In this document: positions 25,161 to 34,038 of the stretch, in pieces
How the letters are laid out: the number at the start of each line of letters is the position of its first letter
How positions within the stretch are numbered: position 1 is the stretch's first letter
Assembly: GCF_004006665.1 (NCBI RefSeq)
Contig: NZ_QOCL01000003.1
Span: 682,001 to 746,000, forward strand
Length of the DNA: 64,000 nucleotides
Source: Halobacteriovorax sp. HLS
GTDB taxonomy: Bacteria > Bdellovibrionota > Bacteriovoracia > Bacteriovoracales > Bacteriovoracaceae
Direction: 5' to 3'
The notes under the pieces: generated by a model
What the model was told of the DNA's origin: nothing
The model's database searches: none
Seen by the model: the letters and a program-made list of their open reading frames with translations, nothing else
Position numbers and translations under genes: made by a program

Positions 25161-25663
25161 TAGTGACCTCCCCCATTATGCTTCTTTCCCTGCGGATGAA
25201 CTGGTCCAGGATCAGCCTTCATGAGTCTAAATTTTGGTTTGTGTGGGTTATGACAACTTGTACAAGTAGACTTATACTTTTTACCGCTCCAACTCCCTAC
25301 CATTTTCCCATGAATCCCAAGTTCCCAATCACGCTTTTTTTCACCATGACACTGGAAGCACTGGCGATAACTTTGATCAAATCCAATTTTCTCCCCAGTA
25401 TGAAGAACTAATTGATTTCGATCACCTTTATCATGGCAAGAATAACAATTCTTAATATTATCATGGTGCTTAAATTCTAATCTTTCATGTGGAGTAGCTA
25501 GAGGTAATTCATTAATCTTATCATGAGTGAAATCTCCATGACATTTCATACATGGAAAGTTCTTTATAGACAGTCCCCTACTTTCTATCTCAACAAGATC
25601 ATCAGCAATAACAACACTGGACAAGAGTACAAATGCAATAGTGATTCTCTTTATTATTTTCAT
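25160..25663 (-). CDS. Periplasmic tetraheme cytochrome c
   Basis: This 167-residue protein has a Sec signal peptide (to about residue 20) and four CxxCH sites (C-M-K-C-H, C-Y-S-C-H, C-F-Q-C-H, C-T-S-C-H). Extra histidines are spread evenly and could be sixth ligands, as in cytochrome c3-type folds. It has no N-terminal anchor helix beyond the signal, so it is not a standard NapC/NrfH. It most likely carries electrons from the NrfD-ferredoxin pair to the octaheme cytochrome. The C-terminus is Gly/His-rich. Confidence 0.88.
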   Translation of the reverse strand: MKIIKRITIAFVLLSSVVIADDLVEIESRGLSIKNFPCMKCHGDFTHDKINELPLATPHERLEFKHHDNIKNCYSCHDKGDRNQLVLHTGEKIGFDQSYRQCFQCHGEKKRDWELGIHGKMVGSWSGKKYKSTCTSCHNPHKPKFRLMKADPGPVHPQGKKHNGGGH

Positions 25664-25665
25664 TA

Positions 25666-26121
25666 TTATCCTAAGTTATGTCCCAAGACTTTTTCACGAT
25701 TAACGCCTAAAACTTTTTTGGCAAGCTCTTCCATTAACCATTCATCATAATCTTCTTGATAATGGTTCTGGGGAAACTCTACAGAATAGGCCTTTACAGA
25801 CCCCATATACTTTTGAGTTTCTTCACTGGCCATAAAGATTTCGGCCACAAACTTCTTTCCGTGTGGAAGAAGTGCTGCGTATAAGCTAACACCTGAAGTA
25901 GTGAGCCCTTGTTCCTCATCAATATTCACTGGCCCATCAATATTGATAAAAGGCCAGTGCATAAGTAGGTAGATTGCTGATATCTCTTTTGCGAATTGAG
26001 GTTTTACACCCTTGTCTTCATCGGCGAGGATAAAGCCCTTGTTTTCGGGCATATCCTTAACCGCTTGAGAGATATCAGTAATAGTAATTTGCTCATCTAA
26101 AACGAGATGTTCTTCACTCAT
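25666..26121 (-). CDS. Hypothetical cytoplasmic protein within the HAO/NrfD cluster
   Basis: This is a 151-residue acidic protein I do not recognise. It has no signal peptide, no membrane helix, no heme motif and no Cys. Its ATG overlaps the stop of the octaheme cytochrome gene (ATGA), and two bases separate it from the tetraheme cytochrome gene, so it belongs to the operon. As the only apparently cytoplasmic product among exported redox proteins, it may be an assembly or chaperone factor like NapD or TorD; that is only a guess. Confidence 0.7.
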   Translation of the reverse strand: MSEEHLVLDEQITITDISQAVKDMPENKGFILADEDKGVKPQFAKEISAIYLLMHWPFINIDGPVNIDEEQGLTTSGVSLYAALLPHGKKFVAEIFMASEETQKYMGSVKAYSVEFPQNHYQEDYDEWLMEELAKKVLGVNREKVLGHNLG

Positions 26122-27551
26122 TATTTCTCGTACCTTTTCTTAAAGTCTTCAGCATTCTTCTTTCTCTTAGCTCTTTCTTTGTCAGACATTTTACCTAAGA
26201 ACCACTTGTGATTTTCTTGATTAAGAACTTCATCAATTACTTTCTTAAGATTCTTACCATCTTTTTGAACTTTAGCATCAGAGTCTGCCATTGCTTCTTT
26301 AGCAAGTTTCTTAAGCTTAGGAATTAGCTTTGCATAGAAATGCTTTGCAACTTCATAAGTACCATGCCAGTGAGTATAGTCAGGCCCCATCATGGCCGCA
26401 CCATGACGTGCTCTTCTTCCTTCGTGGTGCCAGATCTCGAACCAAATAAAGTCTAACTCATTAGAGAACTTAACTGGGTTAAGAAGTGGTTGAGCTGCTG
26501 CCATAAGCTTTAAACCTGGCTTAGCAAATTTTTCATTATAAAGTTCAACTAAGGCATCATACTGAGTGTAGAAGTTGTCTACATAGCTACCATTGTGACA
26601 ACTGAGACAAACATTTTTCATGTTCTTTCTTCTAGTTTTCCAGTTAATATGCTGTCCAGGAAGACCTAGCTTCTTATCTGAAACTTCAGGTCTAATTGAA
26701 ACCGCTGGTCTATTATTCCATGAAATTCTTAAACCAACATCGTGAGTAACAGGCATATCTTTAGTTGCAGACATGTGACAAGTAGCACAAGTTGGTGCGG
26801 CATTGTAATCTTGCCCAGGAATCCATTTACCATTGTCCATATTCATCTTGTCTTTATTAGCGTAGTAAGCAATACCGTGCTTAGACTCTTTATAGATTTC
26901 CATTTGAGGATGATCTGGTCCCATGTGACATTTACCACAGTTTTCAGGGTTTCTGGCCTGCTCAACAGAGAACTTATGTCTTGAGTGACAAGCTGAACAT
27001 GAACCACGTGAACCATCTGGGTTTAGTCGTCCAATACCTGTATTTGGCCAAGTTGCAGGGTCAAGCTTTCCGCCTTTAAGAACCTTCACCTCAGAACCAT
27101 GACATTGCCAACAACCATTTACAGCTGCTGCAGAGTTACCTTCAGGGAATGCAGGTGTTACAAATCCACTATTACCTTCAACAACTTCAGCAAGAACATT
27201 ATCAAGAGAACCTAAGATCTTCGCAGCTTGTGCGTGATGTGACTCAGAGAACTCCTTAACTTCATGTGAGTGACATTTCGAACAGTCTTTAGGAGAAACG
27301 ATGATTGAAATACGTTCACCATGATGCATAAACTGATCTTTATCGGTCGCTTGTGCTTGGTGACATTCATAACATCCAACCTTTCCTCTAAAGTGCTTTG
27401 AAGCACCCCACATCTCAACAATAGCAGGCGATGTCTTTTGGTGACATTCCATACATTTCTTTGATTTGTTTGAAAGTTTGTCTAATTTTCCAGATGCCTG
27501 GACCTGTAGTGTGAGCAGCATCACTGCTACGAAATAGAAGATTCTTTTCAT
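26121..27551 (-). CDS. Octaheme cytochrome c, hydroxylamine-oxidoreductase (HAO) family
   Basis: The start at 27551 (476 residues) is chosen because AAGGGA is well spaced from it, unlike the ATG two codons earlier. A signal peptide (to about 20) precedes eight CxxCH sites at C33, C60, C90, C147, C185, C205, C255 and C315. After the last heme a long helical region has W-H-H-E-G-R-R-A-R-H-G-A and D-Y-T-H-W-H-G, as in HAO. NrfA is excluded because there is no CxxCK and there are eight, not five, hemes. HAO proteins without the cross-linking Tyr reduce nitrite, so with NapA nearby nitrite reduction is the likely role. Confidence 0.88.
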   Translation of the reverse strand: MKRIFYFVAVMLLTLQVQASGKLDKLSNKSKKCMECHQKTSPAIVEMWGASKHFRGKVGCYECHQAQATDKDQFMHHGERISIIVSPKDCSKCHSHEVKEFSESHHAQAAKILGSLDNVLAEVVEGNSGFVTPAFPEGNSAAAVNGCWQCHGSEVKVLKGGKLDPATWPNTGIGRLNPDGSRGSCSACHSRHKFSVEQARNPENCGKCHMGPDHPQMEIYKESKHGIAYYANKDKMNMDNGKWIPGQDYNAAPTCATCHMSATKDMPVTHDVGLRISWNNRPAVSIRPEVSDKKLGLPGQHINWKTRRKNMKNVCLSCHNGSYVDNFYTQYDALVELYNEKFAKPGLKLMAAAQPLLNPVKFSNELDFIWFEIWHHEGRRARHGAAMMGPDYTHWHGTYEVAKHFYAKLIPKLKKLAKEAMADSDAKVQKDGKNLKKVIDEVLNQENHKWFLGKMSDKERAKRKKNAEDFKKRYEK

Positions 27552-27658
27552 AAACATCCCTTTTTAAATATCTATTAAACTATTATAATTTTACTATTTT
27601 ATCGGTCCATAATAGTCTAAAAGTAATTGTCATGGAAATGTAGAAGCCATATAAATAT

Positions 27659-27672
27659 ATGATATATATCAG
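27659..27672. promoter_or_regulatory. FNR-like site between the HAO and Ccs operons
   Basis: aTGAT-atat-ATCAg matches TTGAT-N4-ATCAA at 8 of 10 positions. It lies near the centre of the 241-base divergent region (27552-27792), about 115 bases from the HAO start and 127 bases from the lipoprotein start. The surroundings are A+T-rich and no other gene is seen here. Confidence 0.42.
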
Positions 27673-27792
27673 CTAAATTTCAAAATGTTTTTCATTTCAT
27701 GATGTAGCTCATACTTTAACTGAAAATATTGGTCATAATGTCAAAATCGAAAAAAACATAGTTCAAAAATCAGAACTTTTATAGGATTTCTT

Positions 27793-28353
27793 GTGAAAAT
27801 ATTCATTTTAATAATTACTACTATCTTTACTTCATCTTGCCTTAAGGAAGATTTAAGTTATGAAGTCTATAGGAGTAAAAAAGAAATATCATCAACTACA
27901 CAAATGAGTGCCAATGCAGAAGGAATTCAAAAAGAAAATGACAGCTCTCTAAAATGGAGCGCACCACAACAGTGGAAAGAAAAAGAAACGAATAGTATAA
28001 GAATAGGAAGTTATGACCTCCCGAGCATTGGTGATAAAAAAGCGGAGCTTTCTATCATCATTCTCGCAGGTGACGGTGGTGGTATAACACCAAACCTAAA
28101 TAGATGGAGAGGTCAGATTGGACTTGAACAAAGTGACAAAAAAACAATCGAAAGCACTCTCGAGAAGATCACAGGAAAATTAGGTATTTTTCAATTCACA
28201 CAAATCACTAATCAAGATAAATCAATTCTTGCAGCTTTTATTATGAATAAGGGAAAAACTATTTACGTAAAGGCCACGGGACATAAAGATGTTCTAGATA
28301 ATCAGAGAGATCTTTTTCTCGAATTCATAAAAGGGATTTATGAAAGTAAATAA
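27793..28353 (+). CDS. Lipoprotein in cytochrome c assembly operon
   Basis: The 186-residue product starts at GTG (AGGA just upstream) with a lipoprotein signal, lipobox T-S-S-C (Cys16). The mature part has a W-S-A-P-Q-Q-W-K-E-K block and an A-G-D-G-G-G-I-T-P-N-L-N-R-W-R-G-Q block. I recall this pattern from uncharacterised lipoproteins of other Gram-negative bacteria, but no function is known to me. It overlaps the ccs1 start by 14 bases, so it is likely tied to cytochrome c assembly. Confidence 0.75.
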   Translation: MKIFILIITTIFTSSCLKEDLSYEVYRSKKEISSTTQMSANAEGIQKENDSSLKWSAPQQWKEKETNSIRIGSYDLPSIGDKKAELSIIILAGDGGGITPNLNRWRGQIGLEQSDKKTIESTLEKITGKLGIFQFTQITNQDKSILAAFIMNKGKTIYVKATGHKDVLDNQRDLFLEFIKGIYESK

Positions 28354-29452
28354 GTTTTTAAAATCTTTATCAGATACTAGGATTTTTTTCTGGGCGACAC
28401 TATGGCTAATAGTTCTTCTCTTCGTAGGGACTATTGCTCAAAAAGATATTGGTCTTTACCAAGCACAAGAAAGATATTTTTCATCATTTATTATTCTACT
28501 TGGAGGCTTTCTACCAATGCCAGGTGGTGCGATTACAATGGGTGTAATCTTTGTAGGATTATTATCAAAACTTATCTATAAAACCCCTCTGACAATCAAA
28601 AATTCAGGAATTGCCATCACTCACCTCGGTTCTTTTCTTTTACTAACTGGAGGACTTTTAACTGGTCTATTTAGTTTTGAAGGAAATATGGTAATCCCTG
28701 AAGGTCAATCTGTTAATTTTTTCAAAGACTATCATAAATTAGAAGTTGCGATTATTGATACAAGCCCAAAAGATGAAGATATCACCTATGCTTTTTCTCA
28801 AGGGTATTTAAAAAAAGGTAATAGTATTTCTATAGATGAAATTCCATTTAAAATAACTATATTAGATTACTGTAGAAATTGTAACATTCTTCCAATCACT
28901 AAAGAAGTTGACGAGAGTTTTCAAGGCTTTGCAAAGAGATTCGAACTTTCTGAAAAAGAATTAGAAATAGAAGATGGTGACAATAGAGCGGGAATGCTTA
29001 TACAAATTGACGGCTCAGATAACGACGGAAAATATTTAAATGTAGAGTACATGCCTGTCGCTCAAACAATTAAGGCAAATAATAAGATTTACAAAATAGA
29101 ACTTAGACATAAACGCTATAGACTTCCTTTTGAAATTGAGCTTATTGATTTTGATAAACAAATGTACGCAGCAACCTCTATGGCCAAGAGCTATAAGTCT
29201 GTAGTCAGATTAAAAGATGGAAAGTTAAAACAAAGAACAGTGATTCAAATGAATGAGCCTCTAAGATATAAAGGTTACACTTTTTATCAATCCTCATTCA
29301 TCGAACAGGACGGTTCACAAACAACTATACTTGCAACAGTTAAAAATATAGGAAGAATGTTTCCGTATATTTCAAGTATCATTATTTGTATAGGACTGCT
29401 CATTCACCTGCTTTTAAACTCTAAGAAACTTTTCACTAAGAGAACAGAATGA
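28340..29452 (+). CDS. Cytochrome c biogenesis protein Ccs1/ResB
   Basis: The 370-residue protein has three N-terminal membrane helices, a periplasmic domain of about 200 residues and a last helix near 340-360, the ResB/Ccs1 layout. L-R-Y-K-G-Y-T-F-Y-Q-S-S-F before the last helix is a family signature. With CcsA it forms the System II heme-delivery machine that attaches heme to CxxCH apocytochromes in the periplasm. It overlaps its neighbours on both sides and diverges from the multiheme cytochrome genes it would serve. Confidence 0.92.
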   Translation: MKVNKFLKSLSDTRIFFWATLWLIVLLFVGTIAQKDIGLYQAQERYFSSFIILLGGFLPMPGGAITMGVIFVGLLSKLIYKTPLTIKNSGIAITHLGSFLLLTGGLLTGLFSFEGNMVIPEGQSVNFFKDYHKLEVAIIDTSPKDEDITYAFSQGYLKKGNSISIDEIPFKITILDYCRNCNILPITKEVDESFQGFAKRFELSEKELEIEDGDNRAGMLIQIDGSDNDGKYLNVEYMPVAQTIKANNKIYKIELRHKRYRLPFEIELIDFDKQMYAATSMAKSYKSVVRLKDGKLKQRTVIQMNEPLRYKGYTFYQSSFIEQDGSQTTILATVKNIGRMFPYISSIIICIGLLIHLLLNSKKLFTKRTE

Positions 29453-31320
29453 AATATATAACAGCAGCTATACTTCTATTATTATCTTTCAATAGTTTTT
29501 CAAAAGTAAATCTAGCAATGGAGAGCTTTGGAAAAATACCGATTTTACATGAAGGAAGAGTTAAGCCTCTAGACACATTTGCAAGGACTAACCTTCTGAT
29601 GGTTTATGAAAAATCTAAGCTAAAAGAGCTTAGTGCTATCGAGTGGTTGGCCGAACTTATTTTTGATCCAAATGTCGCTTACAAAAGAAGAATATTCAAG
29701 ATTAGAAACTCAGATACTGTAAAGGCCCTAAGTCTTACTGCAGATAAAACTCATAATTACACTTTCATTGAAGTCTCTACTGCCATTAATAATGAAAGTA
29801 AACTTATCTCAGAAATCTCAAACATAGAAAAGAAACTGAGATCCCCTACACAACAACAAATTTTTGAACTTTATTATAAAGTTTCGACAATATTTGAAAT
29901 TTCACGTTCAGTTTCACTAATAATTCCACAGTTTAAAATCCCTTCAAAAGATTATGCTCAGAAGCTTGATCTTCCTTTTGGTACTTCATTGACTTACTTA
30001 CAAGTTTTAAAAAGAAAAGCAATTTTTGAAAAACTTGCTGGAAAAATTTATGAAAACACAAATGGATTCGCACCACAAGAACATGCGCTTTTAGCTCTTG
30101 GTCGTAGCCTAGAAGTTGTTGCATCTGATACTTACACTAAGATATTTAGAATCGTACCTCCACAAGTGGGAAATAAAATTGATAGTGAATGGCATTCTCC
30201 TTGGCAAACAGTACAAGGAGGACACGGCAATCCTTTGACAGCAAAATACTTCGAGAAGTGGGCGAAAATGTACACGGCCTATATGGCAAAAGATATTGAT
30301 GCGTTTGAAGAGTTCAGTTTATCAGTATATGAGAGCTCAAAAGAGCTTAGCAAGCAAGTCGTTAACTCTAAAAAGCTTGACTGGGAGTTTAACTACAGCA
30401 AATGGGATCTTTTTACAAAATCAGTAACATTATACATCCTGGCCTTCCTACTTCTTTGTTTTAGCTGGTTATTTTGGAAAAAGATCTTAGAAAAAGTTTC
30501 TTTCGCACTAATGAGTTTTGGCGGCGTTCTTCATGGGTTAAATCTAACTTTAAGATGTATCATAATGGATCGTCCACCTGTAACAACCCTCTATGAATCT
30601 ATCATCTTTGTTGCCTTTATATGTATCTTTGGCGCTATTTTAATAGAAAGAAAGAGAAAAGATGGACTTGGAACATTTGTTGGTACAACACTCGGAACGA
30701 TTTTACTATTTGTTAGCTTTGGTTATGAAAAAGACGGCGATAGTATGGGAATGCTGGCCGCTGTTTTAGACACTAACTTTTGGTTAGCAACTCACGTAGT
30801 AACAATCACCATTGGATACGGTTGCGCATTTGTTTCAAGCATACTTGCTCATGTCTATCTATTTCAAAAGTACATCAAATATCAAAGATCTGATGTGTCC
30901 TTTGATATTAAAGACACATTAAAGAATATGCATGGCTCTGTTCTATTTGCTCTTTTCTTTACAGTCTTAGGGACAATTTTAGGCGGTATCTGGGCAGATC
31001 AGTCATGGGGAAGGTTCTGGGGCTGGGATCCAAAAGAAAATGGAGCAATGCTTATTTGTATGTGGCTTCTTTGGGTTGTGCATGGGAACCTGACAAAGTA
31101 TTTTAAAGATATTGAATATGCATTTTTAACAGCTCTAACTAGCATTATAGTTGTACTAGCTTGGTTTGGTGTAAATCTCTTAAACGTAGGTCTTCACTCC
31201 TATGGATTCACTGAGAGTATCGCAACAAATATTGCTCTTTTTACAATTATTGAGTTAGTAGTTTGTGGTGGGATTTACGGGGTTTTAAAGTTTCAAAAAA
31301 AGGAATTAAGCGGAAATTAA
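29449..31320 (+). CDS. ccsA: Cytochrome c biogenesis protein CcsA with N-terminal periplasmic domain
   Basis: The 623 residues have a signal or first helix, a large N-terminal region of about 310 residues and a C-terminal CcsA membrane domain with about eight helices. The heme-handling WWD motif reads W-G-R-F-W-G-W-D-P-K-E-N-G-A, and conserved histidines flank it (L-H-G-L, T-H-V-V, L-H-S-Y-G). The extra N-terminal domain is common in delta- and epsilon-proteobacterial versions. It would ligate heme to HAO, NapB and the tetraheme cytochrome. Confidence 0.93.
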   Translation: MKYITAAILLLLSFNSFSKVNLAMESFGKIPILHEGRVKPLDTFARTNLLMVYEKSKLKELSAIEWLAELIFDPNVAYKRRIFKIRNSDTVKALSLTADKTHNYTFIEVSTAINNESKLISEISNIEKKLRSPTQQQIFELYYKVSTIFEISRSVSLIIPQFKIPSKDYAQKLDLPFGTSLTYLQVLKRKAIFEKLAGKIYENTNGFAPQEHALLALGRSLEVVASDTYTKIFRIVPPQVGNKIDSEWHSPWQTVQGGHGNPLTAKYFEKWAKMYTAYMAKDIDAFEEFSLSVYESSKELSKQVVNSKKLDWEFNYSKWDLFTKSVTLYILAFLLLCFSWLFWKKILEKVSFALMSFGGVLHGLNLTLRCIIMDRPPVTTLYESIIFVAFICIFGAILIERKRKDGLGTFVGTTLGTILLFVSFGYEKDGDSMGMLAAVLDTNFWLATHVVTITIGYGCAFVSSILAHVYLFQKYIKYQRSDVSFDIKDTLKNMHGSVLFALFFTVLGTILGGIWADQSWGRFWGWDPKENGAMLICMWLLWVVHGNLTKYFKDIEYAFLTALTSIIVVLAWFGVNLLNVGLHSYGFTESIATNIALFTIIELVVCGGIYGVLKFQKKELSGN

Positions 31321-31321
31321 T

Positions 31322-31882
31322 ATGAAGCAGATACTAATTATAATTACTGTCACTATTACTATATTTGGACTGGGGTATTTTTTGGACTCATCCTCTATTC
31401 CGACTCAAGTCAGTATAGAACAAGAGCATGATGAAATAATTAATACTAAAATTGCTCTTCCACAGTTTAAATTCAATGATCTTGAAGGGACTCAACAAGA
31501 TATTACAAAATTCCAGGGAAAGAAGATTATTTTAAATTTCTGGGCAACATGGTGTGGACCTTGTAAAGAAGAGTTTCCAGAGATGCTAGAAATCTTAAAA
31601 GAGGATAACAACACAGTTCTAGTAGCAATTTCTAACGATGCAAACAAAATTGAAGTTCAAAAGTTTATAAAAAAACTTAAAACAGAAGCAATTGATCTAG
31701 AGAGCGAACGCGTCTTTATTGGATTCGATCCGAATAAAGAGATTTCGTCAGAATTATTTAATGTACTAAGACTACCTGAGACATTTATTATAGATTCACA
31801 AATGAATATTATTCGTAAAGTGATAGGAAGCTATCACTGGACCAATAAAGATATGCACAAATTTATTAAAGAAATGAACTAA
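31322..31882 (+). CDS. TlpA/ResA-like thiol-disulfide oxidoreductase
   Basis: This 186-residue protein has one N-terminal membrane anchor (about 4-22) and a thioredoxin fold facing the periplasm, with active site W-A-T-W-C-G-P-C-K-E-E and a later cis-Pro region (R-L-P-E-T-F). ResA/CcmG proteins keep heme-binding cysteines reduced before heme attachment. Its place one base after ccsA supports that role here. Confidence 0.9.
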   Translation: MKQILIIITVTITIFGLGYFLDSSSIPTQVSIEQEHDEIINTKIALPQFKFNDLEGTQQDITKFQGKKIILNFWATWCGPCKEEFPEMLEILKEDNNTVLVAISNDANKIEVQKFIKKLKTEAIDLESERVFIGFDPNKEISSELFNVLRLPETFIIDSQMNIIRKVIGSYHWTNKDMHKFIKEMN

Positions 31883-31896
31883 CATACGGAGTAAAT

Positions 31897-32568
31897 ATGA
31901 AAAGAACAATTACAGCTCTCTTATTTCTATTATCATTATCAGCACTGGGATTTCCTCCAGGCTATGCAACACAGGTAGCTAAGATTAAGGACGACCCTAA
32001 GGCCCTTTTTAGCGGTACAGTACAAGAAGTTAAGATGACTAAGACCTATACTTATGTACAAGTAAAGAATAAGAACTCTTCTGCTTGGGTAGCAACCTCA
32101 CCTACTAAAGTTTTAAAAGGTGACAAGGTAGAGTTTCTCAAGGGTCAAGAGATGAAGGACTTTCATAGCAAGGCCTTAGATAGAAAATTTCCAAGCATCT
32201 ACTTTACAAGCTATATAAAGGTTCTAGATAGAAAGATTTCAGAGAAAAGTGCTGTAAAAAAAGGTTCTGTTAAGAAATCTAAACACACTATTTCTGATAT
32301 CTTTAAAAATGCTAAATCTCTAGATAAGAAAAATGTTGTTATCAGAGCTAAAGTTGTTAAGTACCTACCGGGAATAATGAAGAAAAACTGGCTTCATGTG
32401 CAAGATGGTACTGATTACGAAGGAAAGTTCGATCTTGTTATCACAACAAATGACGTCGTAAAAGAAGGACAAATTGTTGAATTGAAAGCGACAGTTGCTT
32501 TAGATAAAGACTTCGGTCACGGCTACAAATATCCTATTCTTCTTGAGAATGCTAAAGTCATAAAATAA
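31897..32568 (+). CDS. Exported protein with two OB-fold-like repeats
   Basis: This 223-residue protein has a signal peptide (to about residue 18). Two halves (about 35-115 and 145-222) each show a G-x-V-x-x-V/Y-x-x-x-x-Y/W-x-x-V-x-V/D pattern followed by a V-x-x-G-x-x-V-E stretch, like nucleic-acid-type OB folds found in periplasmic proteins. Similar proteins appear beside nitrite reductase or cytochrome assembly genes. It is the last gene of the Ccs operon before a terminator. Function unproven. Confidence 0.7.
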   Translation: MKRTITALLFLLSLSALGFPPGYATQVAKIKDDPKALFSGTVQEVKMTKTYTYVQVKNKNSSAWVATSPTKVLKGDKVEFLKGQEMKDFHSKALDRKFPSIYFTSYIKVLDRKISEKSAVKKGSVKKSKHTISDIFKNAKSLDKKNVVIRAKVVKYLPGIMKKNWLHVQDGTDYEGKFDLVITTNDVVKEGQIVELKATVALDKDFGHGYKYPILLENAKVIK

Positions 32569-32571
32569 TAA

Positions 32572-32601
32572 AAAGGCCCACTTAATGTGGGCCTTTTTTT
32601 T
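32572..32601. terminator. Bidirectional terminator after the Ccs operon
   Basis: AAGGCCCAC and GTGGGCCTT pair around a short loop, with T-runs on both strands (T9 on plus, T5 on minus). It separates the Ccs operon from the convergent L,D-transpeptidase gene. Confidence 0.92.
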
Positions 32602-32615
32602 TGCTTTATTCTTTT

Positions 32616-34010
32616 TTAATGTACCCACCATCTATAAAGACGATCACCTACACTTCTATCTCTTTGAAGTTGTGACATACATTCAGAGTAGATTCCAGCA
32701 ACTTTCTCATCCATCTTCTCTTTAGCTTTATCAAACTTCTTCTTCGCTCTCTTTAGCTTTCTTTCTCTTTGTCTCTCAGAGTCATCTTCGTCATAGTCAG
32801 GAGCATAATCTTCCCAAAGAACTTTGTAAGAATCATTATCATATGAAATGGCCTTACATTCTTTTTCTACTCTCTCTCTTTTGGCAGCTAAATGCTCAGA
32901 AGTGCTATAGTTAAAAACATCATGATAATTGTCATCAGAACTATCATATAATTTTTCAACTGGTGCTGAGTCTTCCCAGTTATTATGAACTAGTACTAAA
33001 TTATCTCTGTCTATAGTAAAATCTGGAGCTGATACACTTCCGTAATTAGCAACTCTCTTATATGGCTTATTTCTCTTAGGAAATGGATGCTCACTCTTAT
33101 CTTCAGAACTATAATTTACTGTAATCGGTAACTGTTGAGTTGGTCCAGCAGAAACTAAGTAGTATAATGACCACAAGTCTGGAGTTTGCATTCTCATACA
33201 ACCATGACTATCAAATGCTCTTATAAAATCATTCTTATCTGGGAATGGTTGTGCGTGAAAACCAATACCAGTGTAATCATTTGATGTTGATTTACCTTTT
33301 AGAATTCTGATAAATGGAAGACCTGCAAAGTATCTAGGCTTTTTTCTATTTTTAATTGTAGTCGACTTATCTAAGTAACCATCCTTAAATCTAGGTGTTA
33401 ATAATGAGAACTCGTCATTTAATACGGCTTCATCAAAACTTCCAACACCTAAAGGGAAGATCATTTTGATATTACTATAAAGATCTTTAACTATGATTTT
33501 TCTAGATTTAAGAGCAACATCAAAAGTCAGCTTTGTACTAGAAAGCTCTGTAAATTTCTTTGGTGAAACTGTGAAGTTTTTAACATCATCATTCTTGTAC
33601 TCTACAATGATATTTTTAAACGCAATATCATCTTCACTATACTTAATTAGAGCAGTCATATCTAATCTAACAACTCCGTTTTTCCATTTTGGAGTGTCGT
33701 TGAAAAAGAGATTCAGAACTTCATCAACTTTTCCTTTGTCTGAGAAGTATTCTTTCTTTCCTTTTTCTAGTTTTTCATAGATATAATCTAAACCTGGTGC
33801 AATCGTCGGTAGATGCTTAACAACATCCTCTACCCTAACTCCAATAACTTTATTTTCAGCGCTCTTAGGTAATTGTAAAGATTTCCAACCCCAATCACTT
33901 CTAGATGAAAAAATAGATGCATTTGCATCAGTTATAACTACTGATGATACTGGCCCTGCTATTGTTCCAAGAACAAGAGCAAAAGCAGCGAACCTTGTCG
34001 CTAATTTCAT
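32616..34010 (-). CDS. Exported L,D-transpeptidase (YkuD domain)
   Basis: I start at the ATG at 34010 (464 residues), which follows AGGGGGA and begins a signal peptide; the frame continues to 34073 without support. The catalytic loop S-H-G-C-M-R-M (Cys271) and an upstream H in I-G-F-H-A-Q are the YkuD-type signature, used to cross-link peptidoglycan stems or attach other amines. The last third is charged and helical. Predatory bacteria carry many such enzymes that alter their own and prey walls; that use here is inference. Two TGCGTAA boxes flank its -35. Confidence 0.9.
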   Translation of the reverse strand: MKLATRFAAFALVLGTIAGPVSSVVITDANASIFSSRSDWGWKSLQLPKSAENKVIGVRVEDVVKHLPTIAPGLDYIYEKLEKGKKEYFSDKGKVDEVLNLFFNDTPKWKNGVVRLDMTALIKYSEDDIAFKNIIVEYKNDDVKNFTVSPKKFTELSSTKLTFDVALKSRKIIVKDLYSNIKMIFPLGVGSFDEAVLNDEFSLLTPRFKDGYLDKSTTIKNRKKPRYFAGLPFIRILKGKSTSNDYTGIGFHAQPFPDKNDFIRAFDSHGCMRMQTPDLWSLYYLVSAGPTQQLPITVNYSSEDKSEHPFPKRNKPYKRVANYGSVSAPDFTIDRDNLVLVHNNWEDSAPVEKLYDSSDDNYHDVFNYSTSEHLAAKRERVEKECKAISYDNDSYKVLWEDYAPDYDEDDSERQRERKLKRAKKKFDKAKEKMDEKVAGIYSECMSQLQRDRSVGDRLYRWWVH

Positions 34011-34038
34011 AAATCCCCCTAATTGTGTGTCGCGAGGG

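Noticed and set aside
26121-27551. Cytochrome c nitrite reductase NrfA
   Set aside because: There are eight CxxCH sites and no CxxCK lysine-ligated heme, whereas NrfA has five hemes with CxxCK. The HAO family fits instead.
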